Positions 26,675 to 36,307 are shown, numbered from the stretch's first letter. The stretch is DNA of 64,000 bases from Runella rosea (GCF_003325355.1 NZ_CP030850.1:2790001-2854000); one strand, 5' to 3'. Notes: a model not told the origin generated them from the sequence alone. Made by a program: numbers and translations.

Positions 26675-29600
26675 ATGAAAAGTTTACTTTTAGTCGTATC
26701 ATTTTTCACTTTTTGCAGTAGTTTACAAGCCCAATCTCTCCTGAAAGATATCAAAACCGACAACGGCTCATCGCACCCCCGGCAAGTAATTGACATCAAC
26801 GGAACCATCTTTTTTTTGACCAAAACCAACAGCAACGAAACCGTAGAACTCTGGAAATCTGACGGCACCAACGCTGGAACTTCGCTCGTCAAGAACCCCT
26901 ACGCTGGCGCTGCTGGGCCTTTTTTCCCCAATACAAGCACTTCTGTATTCTTTAAATTCAACGATAAACTGATTTTTACCGCTACCGATACACAGTCCAA
27001 TCAGACGTTAGAACTATGGATTACGGATGGTACTGCGGCGGGCACCAAAATGCTCAAAGACATCAACCCAGGCAACTCAGGCTCAAATCCCAATACCTTT
27101 GTACAATTGGGCGCAAAGTTTTTGTTTAAAGCCTTTGCTCCCACCAGTGGCGAAGAACTTTGGGTGAGTGATGGCACCACCGACGGCACGCAGCTCTGTA
27201 AAGATATTTACAGCGGCAACAACCCCTCCTCCATCCGAGGATTTACCGTTTTTAACGAAAAGGCTTTCTTTTATGCCTCCGAACCAAACACAGGCACCGA
27301 ACTATGGATGACCGACGGCACCACCGCAGGCACTGCTGTGGTGACAGATGCCCAACTCAATCCGGGCGGTGGGCTAAGCACGATTGACGCCACGATTCAA
27401 CTCCCCGTAGCTACCTCTACCCACCTCTATTTCCCAGTTGCTAACAGTGTGTATGGCAAAGCCCTCTTTGGCTATTCCACCACGGGCTTGCTGGGATTAG
27501 CCTTTCAGAACGGATACGGAAATGCCATTCCTAAAGAGCTGACGCTGTTTAATGACCGGGTATATTTTACCGCCAACTTTAACAACATCGCGACTCAACG
27601 TAACCTTTTCAAGACCGACCCGAACGATTACGCACAGTATGCTTTGGGGGCATACGGCAACGACCCCAAAGACCTGACAGTTGCTAATGGAAAATTGTTT
27701 TTTACGGCCGATGATTTCAACTTACGACGTGAATTATTCAAAACGGATGGTATTACCGATATTACCGCCCCTACCCCAATCAAAGACATCAACCCCACCA
27801 CCACCACCGGGGATGTGACCTTCCCGACCGAAGCCGCCAAACGAATCTTTATCGGAACCCCTACCCGACTTTATTTTTTTGCCAATAACGGCACAACAGG
27901 GTTTGAACTTTGGAGCTCTGACGGAACCTCTTCGGGCACCAACTTGGTCAAAGACTTTATCACGGGTACGGGTACCGCCAACTATTCTTATTTGCAGGCG
28001 TTTGAGAGTGAGTTGTTTTTCATTGCCAACGAAACATCCTTAGGGTACAAAGCTTGGAAAACCAACGGAACATTGGCGGGTACGCAGACCGTTGAATCCA
28101 TCACCCCAGCGCTCAATATCACCAACGTGTACCCACTCCGAAATTCAGGCAGTACGTTTTTTCTAAGTGCTTTTTCGGCCACTACGGGCTATGAATTGTA
28201 TAAACTGAGCGGTGGCGTGGTGTCGTTGGTCAAAGATATCAAGACGGTCTCACAAAACAACAACCAAAATTTTTCAAAGGTAAACGAGGGTATGGCGGGC
28301 ATATTTTTTATCTATGACAACGGCAAAGACGGGATGGAATTATGGAAAACCGACGGTACGCAAAGCGGCACGCAGTTGTTTTATGATTTCTACTCGTATC
28401 CGCTGAGTACCCAGAATCCGTACCGCTCGTTTACTTCCTTCGATTTCTACAGCAATTCAAGTATGTTCAACTCGGAGTTTGTGTGGTACAACAACAAAAT
28501 GTATTTCTTTGTTAATCAACAACTTTGGGTGACCGACGGCACCAACCCTCCTACTCTTTTCAAGAATACTCAAGGCAATGGCTCTAACAATGCATACTCC
28601 CTCGCCGTCTATCAGGGGGCATTGTATTTCAACATCGACAACAACCTTTGGAAAACGGACGGAACCGAAGCGGGAACCGTGCTCGTCAAAAGCCTAGACA
28701 ATAGCCAAGGCCCACCGCTCAGCAATTTTGCAGTGGTCAACAACCTCTTGTTCTTTTCGGGATATACCTCCACCCACGGCGAAGAAATATGGCGGTCAGA
28801 TGGTACAACTGCGGGTACATTTATGACCAAAGAACTCATCCCAGGCATTAATTACCCCGAACTTCCCAGCTCATTCAAGGTTAAGCCCATGGGTAATACG
28901 TTATTTTTTACCTTCTACGACTCCGTCATTGGACGCGAACTTTGGAAGTCAGACGGGACAGAAGCAGGAACTGTATTGGTCAAAGACATAGCTTCAGGGG
29001 AGGGAGTGGGGTCTTCGCCCGAATACATGACCAATTTCAACAATCAGTACCTAGTGTTTTCTGGAAATAACAGCGACTGGACCAATCCTAACGCCAACGG
29101 AAATGGAACTGAACTCTGGAAATCAGACGGTACTACGGCGGGTACGCAGATGATCAAAGACCTAAATCCTGCCCTTGGAGAAAGTTCCTACCCCATCAAT
29201 CTCTACCAAAATAGTTTCGCCATTTTTAACAATAAAATCTATTTCTCAAGCACAGCTCCCGACGGACAGCGCCGACTGACGGTGTCTGATTTAACGCCTA
29301 CGGGCACTTATCATCTCGACATGCTGGCGGGGGTTGAAGTGCGGGCCACCCATTATGGCTTAGCATTTGTGGGCTATGACACTATCTCAATCAGCAATGA
29401 ACCGTACTTCTCAGACGGCACCACCAAAGTGCTGCTGAAAAATATCGCCCCCGCAACAAATTTTAGTTCCTCCCCCAACAGTTTCTACCACTCGCCATTA
29501 CGAAAAATCATTCTTTTTCTGGCAAATGACGGCACAACAGGGCCCGAGATCCACGCCTTAAAAGATTGCCCCATTCAGTCAACCGTGGGCGGAACACTTT

Positions 29601-29800
29601 CGGGCACCAATCAGATTACGGCCCATCAATTCATCACGTCAACGGCCAAGCTATCAACAAACAGCACCACCACTTTTACGGCGGGTAACGCAATTTTGCT
29701 CGCACCCGGTTTTGAAACCACTGCCGTCAAATCCTTTTTGACCCAAATCAATGGGTGTACTTACAGCACCACTGGCCCCGCACCCGTGCCAGGCAACTAG
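26675..29800 (+). CDS. Large secreted protein of ELWxxDGTxxGT repeats
   Basis: A 1041-residue exported protein with a signal peptide ending SLQAQ. Its body is a series of about a dozen repeats of the ELWxSDGTxxGTxLVKDI kind, each followed by a strand such as LFFTA. This is the hyalin-like repeat family common in secreted Bacteroidota and myxobacterial proteins, expected to fold as a beta-propeller-like array. The last 80 residues (TAGNAILLAPGFE) form a short beta domain seen at the end of Bacteroidota surface proteins. No standard T9SS sorting tail is visible. Ligand and role are unknown. Confidence 0.85.
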   Translation: MKSLLLVVSFFTFCSSLQAQSLLKDIKTDNGSSHPRQVIDINGTIFFLTKTNSNETVELWKSDGTNAGTSLVKNPYAGAAGPFFPNTSTSVFFKFNDKLIFTATDTQSNQTLELWITDGTAAGTKMLKDINPGNSGSNPNTFVQLGAKFLFKAFAPTSGEELWVSDGTTDGTQLCKDIYSGNNPSSIRGFTVFNEKAFFYASEPNTGTELWMTDGTTAGTAVVTDAQLNPGGGLSTIDATIQLPVATSTHLYFPVANSVYGKALFGYSTTGLLGLAFQNGYGNAIPKELTLFNDRVYFTANFNNIATQRNLFKTDPNDYAQYALGAYGNDPKDLTVANGKLFFTADDFNLRRELFKTDGITDITAPTPIKDINPTTTTGDVTFPTEAAKRIFIGTPTRLYFFANNGTTGFELWSSDGTSSGTNLVKDFITGTGTANYSYLQAFESELFFIANETSLGYKAWKTNGTLAGTQTVESITPALNITNVYPLRNSGSTFFLSAFSATTGYELYKLSGGVVSLVKDIKTVSQNNNQNFSKVNEGMAGIFFIYDNGKDGMELWKTDGTQSGTQLFYDFYSYPLSTQNPYRSFTSFDFYSNSSMFNSEFVWYNNKMYFFVNQQLWVTDGTNPPTLFKNTQGNGSNNAYSLAVYQGALYFNIDNNLWKTDGTEAGTVLVKSLDNSQGPPLSNFAVVNNLLFFSGYTSTHGEEIWRSDGTTAGTFMTKELIPGINYPELPSSFKVKPMGNTLFFTFYDSVIGRELWKSDGTEAGTVLVKDIASGEGVGSSPEYMTNFNNQYLVFSGNNSDWTNPNANGNGTELWKSDGTTAGTQMIKDLNPALGESSYPINLYQNSFAIFNNKIYFSSTAPDGQRRLTVSDLTPTGTYHLDMLAGVEVRATHYGLAFVGYDTISISNEPYFSDGTTKVLLKNIAPATNFSSSPNSFYHSPLRKIILFLANDGTTGPEIHALKDCPIQSTVGGTLSGTNQITAHQFITSTAKLSTNSTTTFTAGNAILLAPGFETTAVKSFLTQINGCTYSTTGPAPVPGN

Positions 29801-29801
29801 C

Positions 29802-30254
29802 CTATTTGGGCATCGGGGTAGAGTGCATTTGGGTCAGCCACCAGCGGCGGTTTTTCTTAACCAAAATGGCGCTTTCTAGCCATTTGACGGTTCTTTTTTC
29901 GTTGGTCTCCGCGTGGGTTAGCGAGGCGGTGTTGTAATACCCCACCCACGCAATGTCTTTTTTGACGTTGATCCGGATGAAGTTAAAGGCGTTGGTTCTT
30001 ACCCAAATACGCTTCTGCGCCTGCCGTTTGGCCACGAAGTTACGCAGGGTATCAGTTGTCCAGAGATACCCCACTTCGTAAAGTTCAAACTCGGGCGTAC
30101 AGTTACGCTCCATGTATTTGAGGTCATTTTGGGAGAACAGCTCAAAAAAATCGGCAATGACATTTTTAATGGCCACGGTATCTTTGGCCAGTTCCTGAGC
30201 GAAGCTACTCAAGGGAGCATATCCTAAAAGGCAAACAAGGAGAATTTTTTTCAT
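29802..30254 (-). CDS. Secreted NTF2-like (SnoaL/DUF4440-type) protein
   Basis: A 150-residue protein. I start it at the ATG giving MKKILLVCLLGYAPLSSFAQ, a signal peptide; eight further upstream residues are open but make no sense. The mature part has the NTF2-like plan: helices (AIKNVIADFFELFSQND) then curved strands ending in WLESAILVKKNRRWWLTQMH. Such proteins are small-molecule binding or enzymatic folds of varied function. It converges with the repeat protein gene, with stop codons one base apart. Confidence 0.78.
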   Translation of the reverse strand: MKKILLVCLLGYAPLSSFAQELAKDTVAIKNVIADFFELFSQNDLKYMERNCTPEFELYEVGYLWTTDTLRNFVAKRQAQKRIWVRTNAFNFIRINVKKDIAWVGYYNTASLTHAETNEKRTVKWLESAILVKKNRRWWLTQMHSTPMPK

Positions 30255-30341
30255 GGGTTTGTTGAAGTAAGGAGGCAATTAACTGATTTTGCCGCGTTTG
30301 GGCAAGAAAAAATAGCAAAACAGCTTAACGACCTTCTTGCT

Positions 30342-30391
30342 AATACAAACATCGGCTGCCCCGCATAGCAGAACAGCCGATGATTTGTATT
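30342..30391. terminator. Long hairpin between two minus-strand genes
   Basis: AATACAAACATCGGCTG pairs with CAGCCGATGATTTGTATT (one bulge) around a loop of about 15 bases. It lies 12 bases beyond the stop codon of the propeller lipoprotein on the minus strand and probably terminates it. The A/T-rich outer stem supplies the U-rich end in both directions. Confidence 0.6.
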
Positions 30392-30402
30392 AAAGTCAAA
30401 CC

Positions 30403-31914
30403 TTACTGAGGCATGTACACTTTGATGACGCCGTCGTTCTCGCTGCTGACCACAAACAAACTCTTTTTAACGGGGCTGTTTTGAGCGGGAATAAACAGAA
30501 CACCTTCGGGAGCATCACCGCTTTTCAGCATTTGTAAAAATATTGGTAAAGTGGGGTTAGTTACGTCGTAGATTGCCACCGCATCTGCTCTTTCCATTCC
30601 CACAAAAGCGATTTTACGACCGCCCACGGTACCAATCGCGATGCCTTCTGGTTCTACACCTTTGTCGTCGCTTCGACCGTCATCGTATACGCCCGCAGTT
30701 ATGGCGCGTTTTTCGAGGTCGTTTTTACTATCGAATACCAAGTTACCATTGGCACCGTTCCAAACACTAAACGAACGGGCACCTAAAGAATACAGTGCTT
30801 CGAGTTCGGCATCCCCGTCGGTATTTCCGAGCGTTGTAGTGATGTTTAGGCGGCCCAATTGCGTCGCCTGTTTTAGTGTGGCAGCATTGGGAAATACGGC
30901 GGGGTCCAGCGTAACGGCATTGGCGCTTATCCGACGTATCTCCGAGAATCCGGTGTATTCGCGGGCATCTCCTTCATTGGCGGTGAATAAATAAGGGGTT
31001 CCGCCAGTTTCTACTACGGCAATGGCGTCGGGTTGATACATGCCAAATACGGGCCATTTCTTAAACGCAACGGCATTGTCCTGATCACTTACGTCGATGG
31101 CGTTTTCGTCCAAATTGTAATTTTTGAAGCCTAACGGAAAGATGTCAGTGATGGTTTTTGAAGTTAGGTTAATTTTGGCAATGGCATTGTTTTCCTGCAA
31201 GGTAACCCACGCCGTTTTGGAATCTTCAGAAACTGTAATATACTCAGGTTCAATATCTTTAACGATGTCGGCTCCTGGGCCGAATAGCCGAAAACCCTTG
31301 GCCGTCAAAGCGGCGAGTTGGGGAGCAAAAGAAGCAAAACCAAGCGTAACGACCGAATAGTTGTTATCTACTGAAAGGATAGAAACCGTACCAGCGGGGT
31401 CGACAGTATAAGCATCGTTTGGCTCACCTTCATTCGCAGTAAGAATAAAACGCCCGTCGGGCGAGTAAGTAATCATATCGGGCAATGCTCCCACGGGAAT
31501 CACCTTTACTTCTTTATAATCAACGGTATTAAAGATGACCACTTTCCCGTTCTCTTGCTTATTTAGGGATTCAATGGCCGCCGCCAATTGGCCTTTGTAT
31601 ACACTTACGCTATTGACCGCACCTCCATAAGGGGCCATGCTGATGCTGCCTATCACTTTCATCGCCGCAGGATTGCTGAAATCAATCACGTCGATTTTAT
31701 TGATTGGATTATTCCCCGTTACGTTATTGTTGACCACAAAAAGTCGACCCGTGACTGGGTCGTACGCGCTGATTTCAGCCGCGCCAATATCGCCAATGTC
31801 AATACTTCCTATTTCGGCAAAAGTGGGTGGGTTTTCGTTGGCTGGGTCAAGACGGTGATCGTCGCAACTGATGATGACGAATAGCAGCGAGAGAGAGAGT
31901 AGTATTTTTTGCAT
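30403..31914 (-). CDS. Choice-of-anchor I type beta-propeller lipoprotein
   Basis: A 503-residue lipoprotein (signal peptide with lipobox VIISC). The body repeats propeller-like strands such as DPVTGRLFVVNN, YSPDGRFILTANEGEPNDAY and PYLFTANEGDAREY. The TANEGE/GEPNDAY and GVEPEGI blocks are typical of the choice-of-anchor I family, related to esterase-like phytase and alkaline-phosphatase-associated proteins. Enzyme activity cannot be read from the sequence. It is a single gene with a hairpin terminator. Confidence 0.8.
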   Translation of the reverse strand: MQKILLSLSLLFVIISCDDHRLDPANENPPTFAEIGSIDIGDIGAAEISAYDPVTGRLFVVNNNVTGNNPINKIDVIDFSNPAAMKVIGSISMAPYGGAVNSVSVYKGQLAAAIESLNKQENGKVVIFNTVDYKEVKVIPVGALPDMITYSPDGRFILTANEGEPNDAYTVDPAGTVSILSVDNNYSVVTLGFASFAPQLAALTAKGFRLFGPGADIVKDIEPEYITVSEDSKTAWVTLQENNAIAKINLTSKTITDIFPLGFKNYNLDENAIDVSDQDNAVAFKKWPVFGMYQPDAIAVVETGGTPYLFTANEGDAREYTGFSEIRRISANAVTLDPAVFPNAATLKQATQLGRLNITTTLGNTDGDAELEALYSLGARSFSVWNGANGNLVFDSKNDLEKRAITAGVYDDGRSDDKGVEPEGIAIGTVGGRKIAFVGMERADAVAIYDVTNPTLPIFLQMLKSGDAPEGVLFIPAQNSPVKKSLFVVSSENDGVIKVYMPQ

Positions 31915-32021
31915 AGTGTTTTATTTGCAAAAGTACCCTCCCGGTATTACGCAGATATGAATAAACCATTAAGTGATAGTTAAATGTAAGAAGGACGTTT
32001 TGAGCCAATTTTCGAGAAAAT

Positions 32022-32588
32022 TCAGGCCCTCAGCGAGCCCCGGAACCCTCGGGCGGCGTAGTAAGATTCGGCGCCGTTGTGATACAAAAATACCGTATCG
32101 TAGCGACGGTCACAAAAAAGGGCACCACCGCGCTTTCTAATTTCGGCGGGTGTTTGTACCCAACTTGAAGTTTTCAGGTCAAAATTCCCCAATTGCTGCA
32201 ACTGTCGGTATTGTTCTTCCGTTAAAAGCGCAATGCCCATATCGGCCGCCATCTCAACGGCGCTGTTTACGGGTTTATTTTCTTTTCTTGCCTCTAGTGC
32301 CTCATGGTCGTAGCAAACACTTCTTCGACCTTTAGGACTTTCTGCGGCGCAATCATAAAAAATGTATTCATCAGTCTTGGCATCATACCCCACCACATCA
32401 GGTTCGCCACCGCTGATTTCCATTTCATCAAGCGACCACAGTTTTTCGGGATTGGCTTCCAGTCTTGCCAATACATTAGCCCATTCTATTCCTTGATGAC
32501 GGTTTCGGTTTTTCTCAAAGCGTGCTTTCAATACGCTAAGCAGTTCTTTCTGTTGTTCCGAAGACAATTCCTTTTTAGTATTATTCAT
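32022..32588 (-). CDS. DUF4256 family protein
   Basis: A 188-residue cytoplasmic protein of the DUF4256 family, whose function is unknown. Family blocks are GEPDVVGYDAKTDEYIFYDCAAE and RRSVCYDHEALEARK. The C-terminal GGALFCDRRYDTVFLYHNGAESYYAARGFRG resembles a compact catalytic fold with conserved Cys/Arg/Asp. It is the last gene of the ArsR-AHSA1 operon, 15 bases after the SRPBCC gene. DUF4256 is commonly co-transcribed with such pairs. Confidence 0.88.
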   Translation of the reverse strand: MNNTKKELSSEQQKELLSVLKARFEKNRNRHQGIEWANVLARLEANPEKLWSLDEMEISGGEPDVVGYDAKTDEYIFYDCAAESPKGRRSVCYDHEALEARKENKPVNSAVEMAADMGIALLTEEQYRQLQQLGNFDLKTSSWVQTPAEIRKRGGALFCDRRYDTVFLYHNGAESYYAARGFRGSLRA

Positions 32589-32603
32589 GTTGTTAGTTTT
32601 AAG

Positions 32604-33068
32604 TTATTTTAAGTTACTTACGATGTCCTGTATTCGATTGTGGGCCATATTGATACCTTGCGCAAAGGGTAACTTCAGCATTTGGTCTCGGTCGGCCACG
32701 GAGCGATAGACGATGTGCATGGTGAGTTTGCTGGTAGCTTCGGTGAGTTTTTCAAATTCCAGAAACTCCAACTGAATGGGAAAGCGGGTATTTTCCATTT
32801 CAAACGTCCGAGTGATTTTCTGGGTTGGCACAAACTCATGGATTACGCCGTTGAAACCGTGTTTGTTTCCCTTCGGGTCGGTGGTTTCAAACTGATAACT
32901 GCCGTGCTTTTTGTTTTCCAATTTCAGCACCTTGGTTCCCATCCATTGCTCTACAATGTTGGGCTCCTCGTAGGCTTTAAACAGTAACTCTAAGGGTAAA
33001 TCAAACTCCCTTGTGATGATCAAGTCCTGTTTGCCGTCTTCGGCCTGGATTTTTGTTTTTTGTTCCAT
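32604..33068 (-). CDS. AHSA1/SRPBCC domain protein
   Basis: A 154-residue protein of the activator-of-Hsp90-ATPase-like START/SRPBCC fold. ITREFDLPLELLFKAYEEPNIVEQWMG is the usual N-terminal helix-grip entry, and GVIHEFVPTQKITRTF and KLTMHIVY are later strands. The family binds hydrophobic ligands, and many members sit beside ArsR regulators as here. It is translated just after the ArsR gene (6 bases apart) in a three-gene operon. The ligand is unknown. Confidence 0.9.
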   Translation of the reverse strand: MEQKTKIQAEDGKQDLIITREFDLPLELLFKAYEEPNIVEQWMGTKVLKLENKKHGSYQFETTDPKGNKHGFNGVIHEFVPTQKITRTFEMENTRFPIQLEFLEFEKLTEATSKLTMHIVYRSVADRDQMLKLPFAQGINMAHNRIQDIVSNLK

Positions 33069-33074
33069 GCTGTT

Positions 33075-33398
33075 TTATTTTTCTGGTTTATAGTTTTTCA
33101 TAATCGCTTCCAATTTGTTAAATCGATCGTCCCACATTTGGCGGAACGGCTCAATAAAATCATCTACTTCTTTCATTTTCAGCACATTGAGGTGGTAGTA
33201 GATTTCCCTGCCGTTTTGTTGTTGTTGCAGCAATTCACACTCGGTGAGTATTTGCAGGTGTTTAGAAACCGTCGGGCGGGCGGTGTCAAAGTTGGCCGCG
33301 ATGGCCCCCGCCGTCATAGCTTGCGAAGCCACTAGCAGCAGAATAGCCCTCCGTGTGGGGTCGGCAATGGCTTGAAATACGTCTCGTCGTAAGTTCAT
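33075..33398 (-). CDS. ArsR family transcriptional repressor
   Basis: A 107-residue winged-helix repressor. The order [39 protein letters not shown] (recognition helix) and [11 protein letters not shown] (wing) is the standard ArsR/SmtB layout. No metal-binding Cys cluster (ELCVCDL) is present, which fits the non-metal subgroup linked to SRPBCC partners. It leads the operon and has two palindromes and a clear promoter directly upstream, so it is probably autoregulated. Confidence 0.92.
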   Translation of the reverse strand: MNLRRDVFQAIADPTRRAILLLVASQAMTAGAIAANFDTARPTVSKHLQILTECELLQQQQNGREIYYHLNVLKMKEVDDFIEPFRQMWDDRFNKLEAIMKNYKPEK

Positions 33399-33400
33399 CG

Positions 33401-33446
33401 TGTAGTCATTTGACTACAAATATATGTGTAGCTATTTGACTACACA
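33401..33446 (-). promoter_or_regulatory. Two ArsR operator palindromes upstream of the ArsR operon
   Basis: TGTAGTCA-TT-TGACTACA (33401-33418) is a perfect 8-bp dyad with a 2-base spacer. A second, imperfect dyad TGTGTAGCTATTTGACTACACA lies at 33425-33446. Their centres are 26 bases apart. They begin 2 bases upstream of the ArsR start codon, and the -7 box lies mostly between them, where bound repressor would block RNA polymerase. Confidence 0.8.
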
Positions 33447-33448
33447 AC
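33417..33448 (-). promoter_or_regulatory. Bacteroidota-type promoter of the ArsR operon
   Basis: On the minus strand the -7 box TATATTTG (33417-33424) fits the TAnnTTTG consensus exactly. A GTTG at 33445-33448 fits the -33 TTTG-like box with a 20-base spacer. The predicted start of transcription near 33410 leaves a leader of only about 12 bases. Confidence 0.65.
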
Positions 33449-33540
33449 TTTTTCTACGATTTTTTTGGGGAGGGGGGAACTGTTTTATAAAGTCTTTCAA
33501 CAATTGGGCAAAACTTAGTATCCAACGGCAAAACCCCACA

Positions 33541-33568
33541 AAAAAAGCGTCGGTTTCCCAACGCTTTT
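33541..33568 (-). terminator. Terminator after the 435-residue membrane protein gene
   Basis: AAAGCGTCGG-TTTC-CCAACGCTTT forms a hairpin with one mismatch. On the minus strand it is followed by T's. It lies 20 bases past the stop codon of the membrane protein gene. Confidence 0.7.
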
Positions 33569-33588
33569 CTTATTTTTAAAACCAGTCA

Positions 33589-34896
33589 CTACTTCGCTTC
33601 CTCCACTGGCGGCGGTACGCCAAAGCGCTTTTGGGCATTTTTCAGCTCGTCGTGGGAGTTGATGAGGATGAGCGTCAGGAGCGCAAAAACGACCAGCAAA
33701 ATGCCGAAATTGATTCCCCATTTCTTGGGCGCAAGTCCTTTTGGTGTAAACTCGGGTTGAGTTTTACCAATCAACAGGGCCACGATGACCCAATTGACAA
33801 TGTAGAGGTATTGCTCAATGCGGTAACCACTCATAAAAGCGCCCGTAATCAACAGACTAAATACCACATACAAGCCCCAATGACCCAGAAAAAGGGTATA
33901 AACTTCGTTGGGGCTGTAAGCAAGCGGATTAGGTTTGTTTTGGTAAAAACGCACCCACCAAAAAGACGTAAAAGCCACCACCAAACCTATCGAAGTCCAT
34001 TGTACCCCCACCAACATGGGGCTGTCGGCGGCTACTTCTATCTTGCTGTAAATACCCTGAAGGCGTTCTAAGTCAAAGGATTGGTCCCACACAATAAACG
34101 GAATCACCAATACCGCCATCAGCAACGGAAACCAAACCTTAGATTTGGATTGGGTCTCGTCGGTCTTTTCCCACTGCGAGGTCAGCGTGCCGTAAGTCAT
34201 GCCGAGTCCGCCGAAAAAGCCTAACGAATACTCCATTACGTTCCAGAAATTGAACTTGATACCCGAAATATGCCCGAGTACTTGCAGAAAATTTCCGAAA
34301 CCAAAGCCAAAACCGCCACCCAATCCCGTAAACACCGCCACGCGCAAGGCGGCATAATGCTTATTTCGGACCAGATACCACGTTAGGGCCACGGCCGAAC
34401 CAAAGCATGCCGCCCACATTTCGGAGCGCGGTGGGGTCATGCGCCATTCAAATTCTTCAATCATGAAGAAGTAAAAAACAATCGCCCCAACTACCATTTC
34501 AACGATTACTTCGTGCCATTTGACAGGCTTAGCGGCTGAATTTTCCAACGCTAAACCAAACAAACCACCTCCTACAAAACCGTACAATCCGCCAATGACA
34601 AACAACATCAGCAAGCCGTAATACACATTCACAAACTCAATTCCGCGCCCATAGCCCACCACAACTCCATAACTCGCCAAGCCCCCCAAGCCCCAGCCAA
34701 TGGCCCCCGCAAGGGTAGCGGCAAAGACTTTGGCGTGCCAATCGGCACGTTTGGCCACGAGCAAAACGCTCAGCGAACCAATGGCCCCCGCCCAAGCAGC
34801 GCCGTGTTCGTGACCGAATTGTCCGCGAATGGCCCAGGCCGTCCCGAGCGCCATTCCGACCATGAGCATTGAAAAATAGAGTTGTTTGTTTTTCAT
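33589..34896 (-). CDS. Polytopic membrane protein of unknown function
   Basis: A 435-residue membrane protein with about 11-12 hydrophobic segments, many Gly-rich (GLGGGFGFGFGNFLQVLGHISG, GGLYGFVGGGLFGLAL). The N-terminus MKNKQLYFSMLMVGMALGTAWAIRGQFGHEHGAAW places a conserved-looking RGQFGHEHG loop soon after the first segment. I cannot place it in a characterised transporter family. It may be one of the uncharacterised membrane proteins seen in Cytophagales glycan loci. It is a single gene with a terminator. Confidence 0.75.
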   Translation of the reverse strand: MKNKQLYFSMLMVGMALGTAWAIRGQFGHEHGAAWAGAIGSLSVLLVAKRADWHAKVFAATLAGAIGWGLGGLASYGVVVGYGRGIEFVNVYYGLLMLFVIGGLYGFVGGGLFGLALENSAAKPVKWHEVIVEMVVGAIVFYFFMIEEFEWRMTPPRSEMWAACFGSAVALTWYLVRNKHYAALRVAVFTGLGGGFGFGFGNFLQVLGHISGIKFNFWNVMEYSLGFFGGLGMTYGTLTSQWEKTDETQSKSKVWFPLLMAVLVIPFIVWDQSFDLERLQGIYSKIEVAADSPMLVGVQWTSIGLVVAFTSFWWVRFYQNKPNPLAYSPNEVYTLFLGHWGLYVVFSLLITGAFMSGYRIEQYLYIVNWVIVALLIGKTQPEFTPKGLAPKKWGINFGILLVVFALLTLILINSHDELKNAQKRFGVPPPVEEAK

Positions 34897-35112
34897 CGTG
34901 AAATCAGATATTTTAAAGGTTTAGTGTCGTTTTTTGATATACAGTTTTATCGAGAAAAAGGGCTACTTTAGGTTGTTTTTTGGGTCACAGAGTTTTTCTC
35001 AGTCTAACTCTGTTTCTCTGTGGTTAATCAAAAGGCGCTGATTAAAAGAATAGCCCAAAACACTCCCTAAACAGTATTATATCTTATACTAAGAAACCCC
35101 CATTATAAAAAA

Positions 35113-36306
35113 GTGGAAACAGCTGAAAAAACGGTCAGGAAGACCTTTTCCTGGCCCATATTTGATGAAACCGAAGTAGAAGCCGTGGCCGATGTAGTAC
35201 GAAGCGGCAAATGGGGCAACCCTGATTGCGGCGATTTGGTCGAGACTTTTGAGAAAGAATTTGCCGCGTATTGCGGCAGTAAGTACGCCGTTAGCTGCGT
35301 CAACGGCTCAGTGTCGTTGCGGTTGGCGCTGATTGCCTGTGGCGTAAAGCCCGGCGATGAGGTCATCGTACCGCCTTATACGTTCATTGCCACGGCCTCC
35401 ACGGTCATTGAGGCCAACTGCGTGCCCGTGTTTGTGGATCTGGACCCCGATACGTACAACATTAGCCCCCAAGCCATCGAGGCCGCCATTACCCCACGCA
35501 CCAAAGTTATCATTCCTGTGCATTTTGGTGGACAGTCTTGCGACATGGACGCCATCATGGACATTGCCAAACGCCACAATCTCCGCGTCATAGAAGATGC
35601 CGCCCACGCCCACGGAGCCGAATACAAAGGCAAAAAACTGGGCTCCATCGGCCATGTGGGCAGTTTTAGTTTTCAATCTTCCAAAAACCTCACAGCAGGC
35701 GAAGGCGGAATCGTGGTGACGGACGATGATGAACTCTACGCCATGATGAACTCCCTCCGTAACGTGGGCCGCATCGAAGGCGGGCAGTGGTACGACCATT
35801 ATAATCCGGGCTGTAATTATCGCATTACGCAAATGCAGGCGGTATTGCTCTCGGCCCAGCTCAAACGGTTGGAGGCGCAGACCATTACACGGGACGAAAA
35901 TGGTCTGTATTTGAACGCTTTGTTGGAACAAATCGACGGCATTACCCCGTTGAAACGCGACTTGGACATCACCCTGCATTGTTACCATATTTACATTTTC
36001 AAATACGACCAAACGTACTTTGGCGGACTGAGCAAAATCGAATTTGTGGAGCGTTTGGCGGCAGAAGGTGTGCCCTGTTTCCGAGGATACCCGCATCCGT
36101 TGTACAAACAGCCGTTGTTTCAAAACAAAAACTTTATGTGCTACGCCATTCCTGACGAGGTGGACTATACGCACGTAAATTGTCCCGTAGCCGAGCGCGC
36201 GTGCAGCGACGAAGCCGTTTGGATCTTGCAACACGCGATGTTGGGAACCAAGGAAGATATGGAGTCCTTTGCGGCTGCGATTCTTAAAGTACAAAGTGAA
36301 GTTTAA
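35113..36306 (+). CDS. DegT/DnrJ/EryC1 family PLP-dependent aminotransferase
   Basis: A 397-residue cytoplasmic aminotransferase with a GTG start. Fold type I features are NGSVSLRLAL (cofactor phosphate loop, about 64), VPPYTFIATAS (about 87), IEDAAHAHGA with D162 contacting the PLP ring, and the Schiff-base Lys in FQSSKNLTAGEGG (K191). The family aminates keto sugars for amino-sugar or inosamine synthesis, and some members act on inositol-type substrates. It lies before a GH2 enzyme but is separated by a repeat-filled gap, so co-transcription is uncertain. Confidence 0.92.
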   Translation: METAEKTVRKTFSWPIFDETEVEAVADVVRSGKWGNPDCGDLVETFEKEFAAYCGSKYAVSCVNGSVSLRLALIACGVKPGDEVIVPPYTFIATASTVIEANCVPVFVDLDPDTYNISPQAIEAAITPRTKVIIPVHFGGQSCDMDAIMDIAKRHNLRVIEDAAHAHGAEYKGKKLGSIGHVGSFSFQSSKNLTAGEGGIVVTDDDELYAMMNSLRNVGRIEGGQWYDHYNPGCNYRITQMQAVLLSAQLKRLEAQTITRDENGLYLNALLEQIDGITPLKRDLDITLHCYHIYIFKYDQTYFGGLSKIEFVERLAAEGVPCFRGYPHPLYKQPLFQNKNFMCYAIPDEVDYTHVNCPVAERACSDEAVWILQHAMLGTKEDMESFAAAILKVQSEV

Positions 36307-36307
36307 A

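Noticed and set aside
35308..36294. 328-codon open frame on the minus strand
   Set aside because: Antisense to the DegT aminotransferase, which has all its PLP motifs; the shadow translation has no family features.
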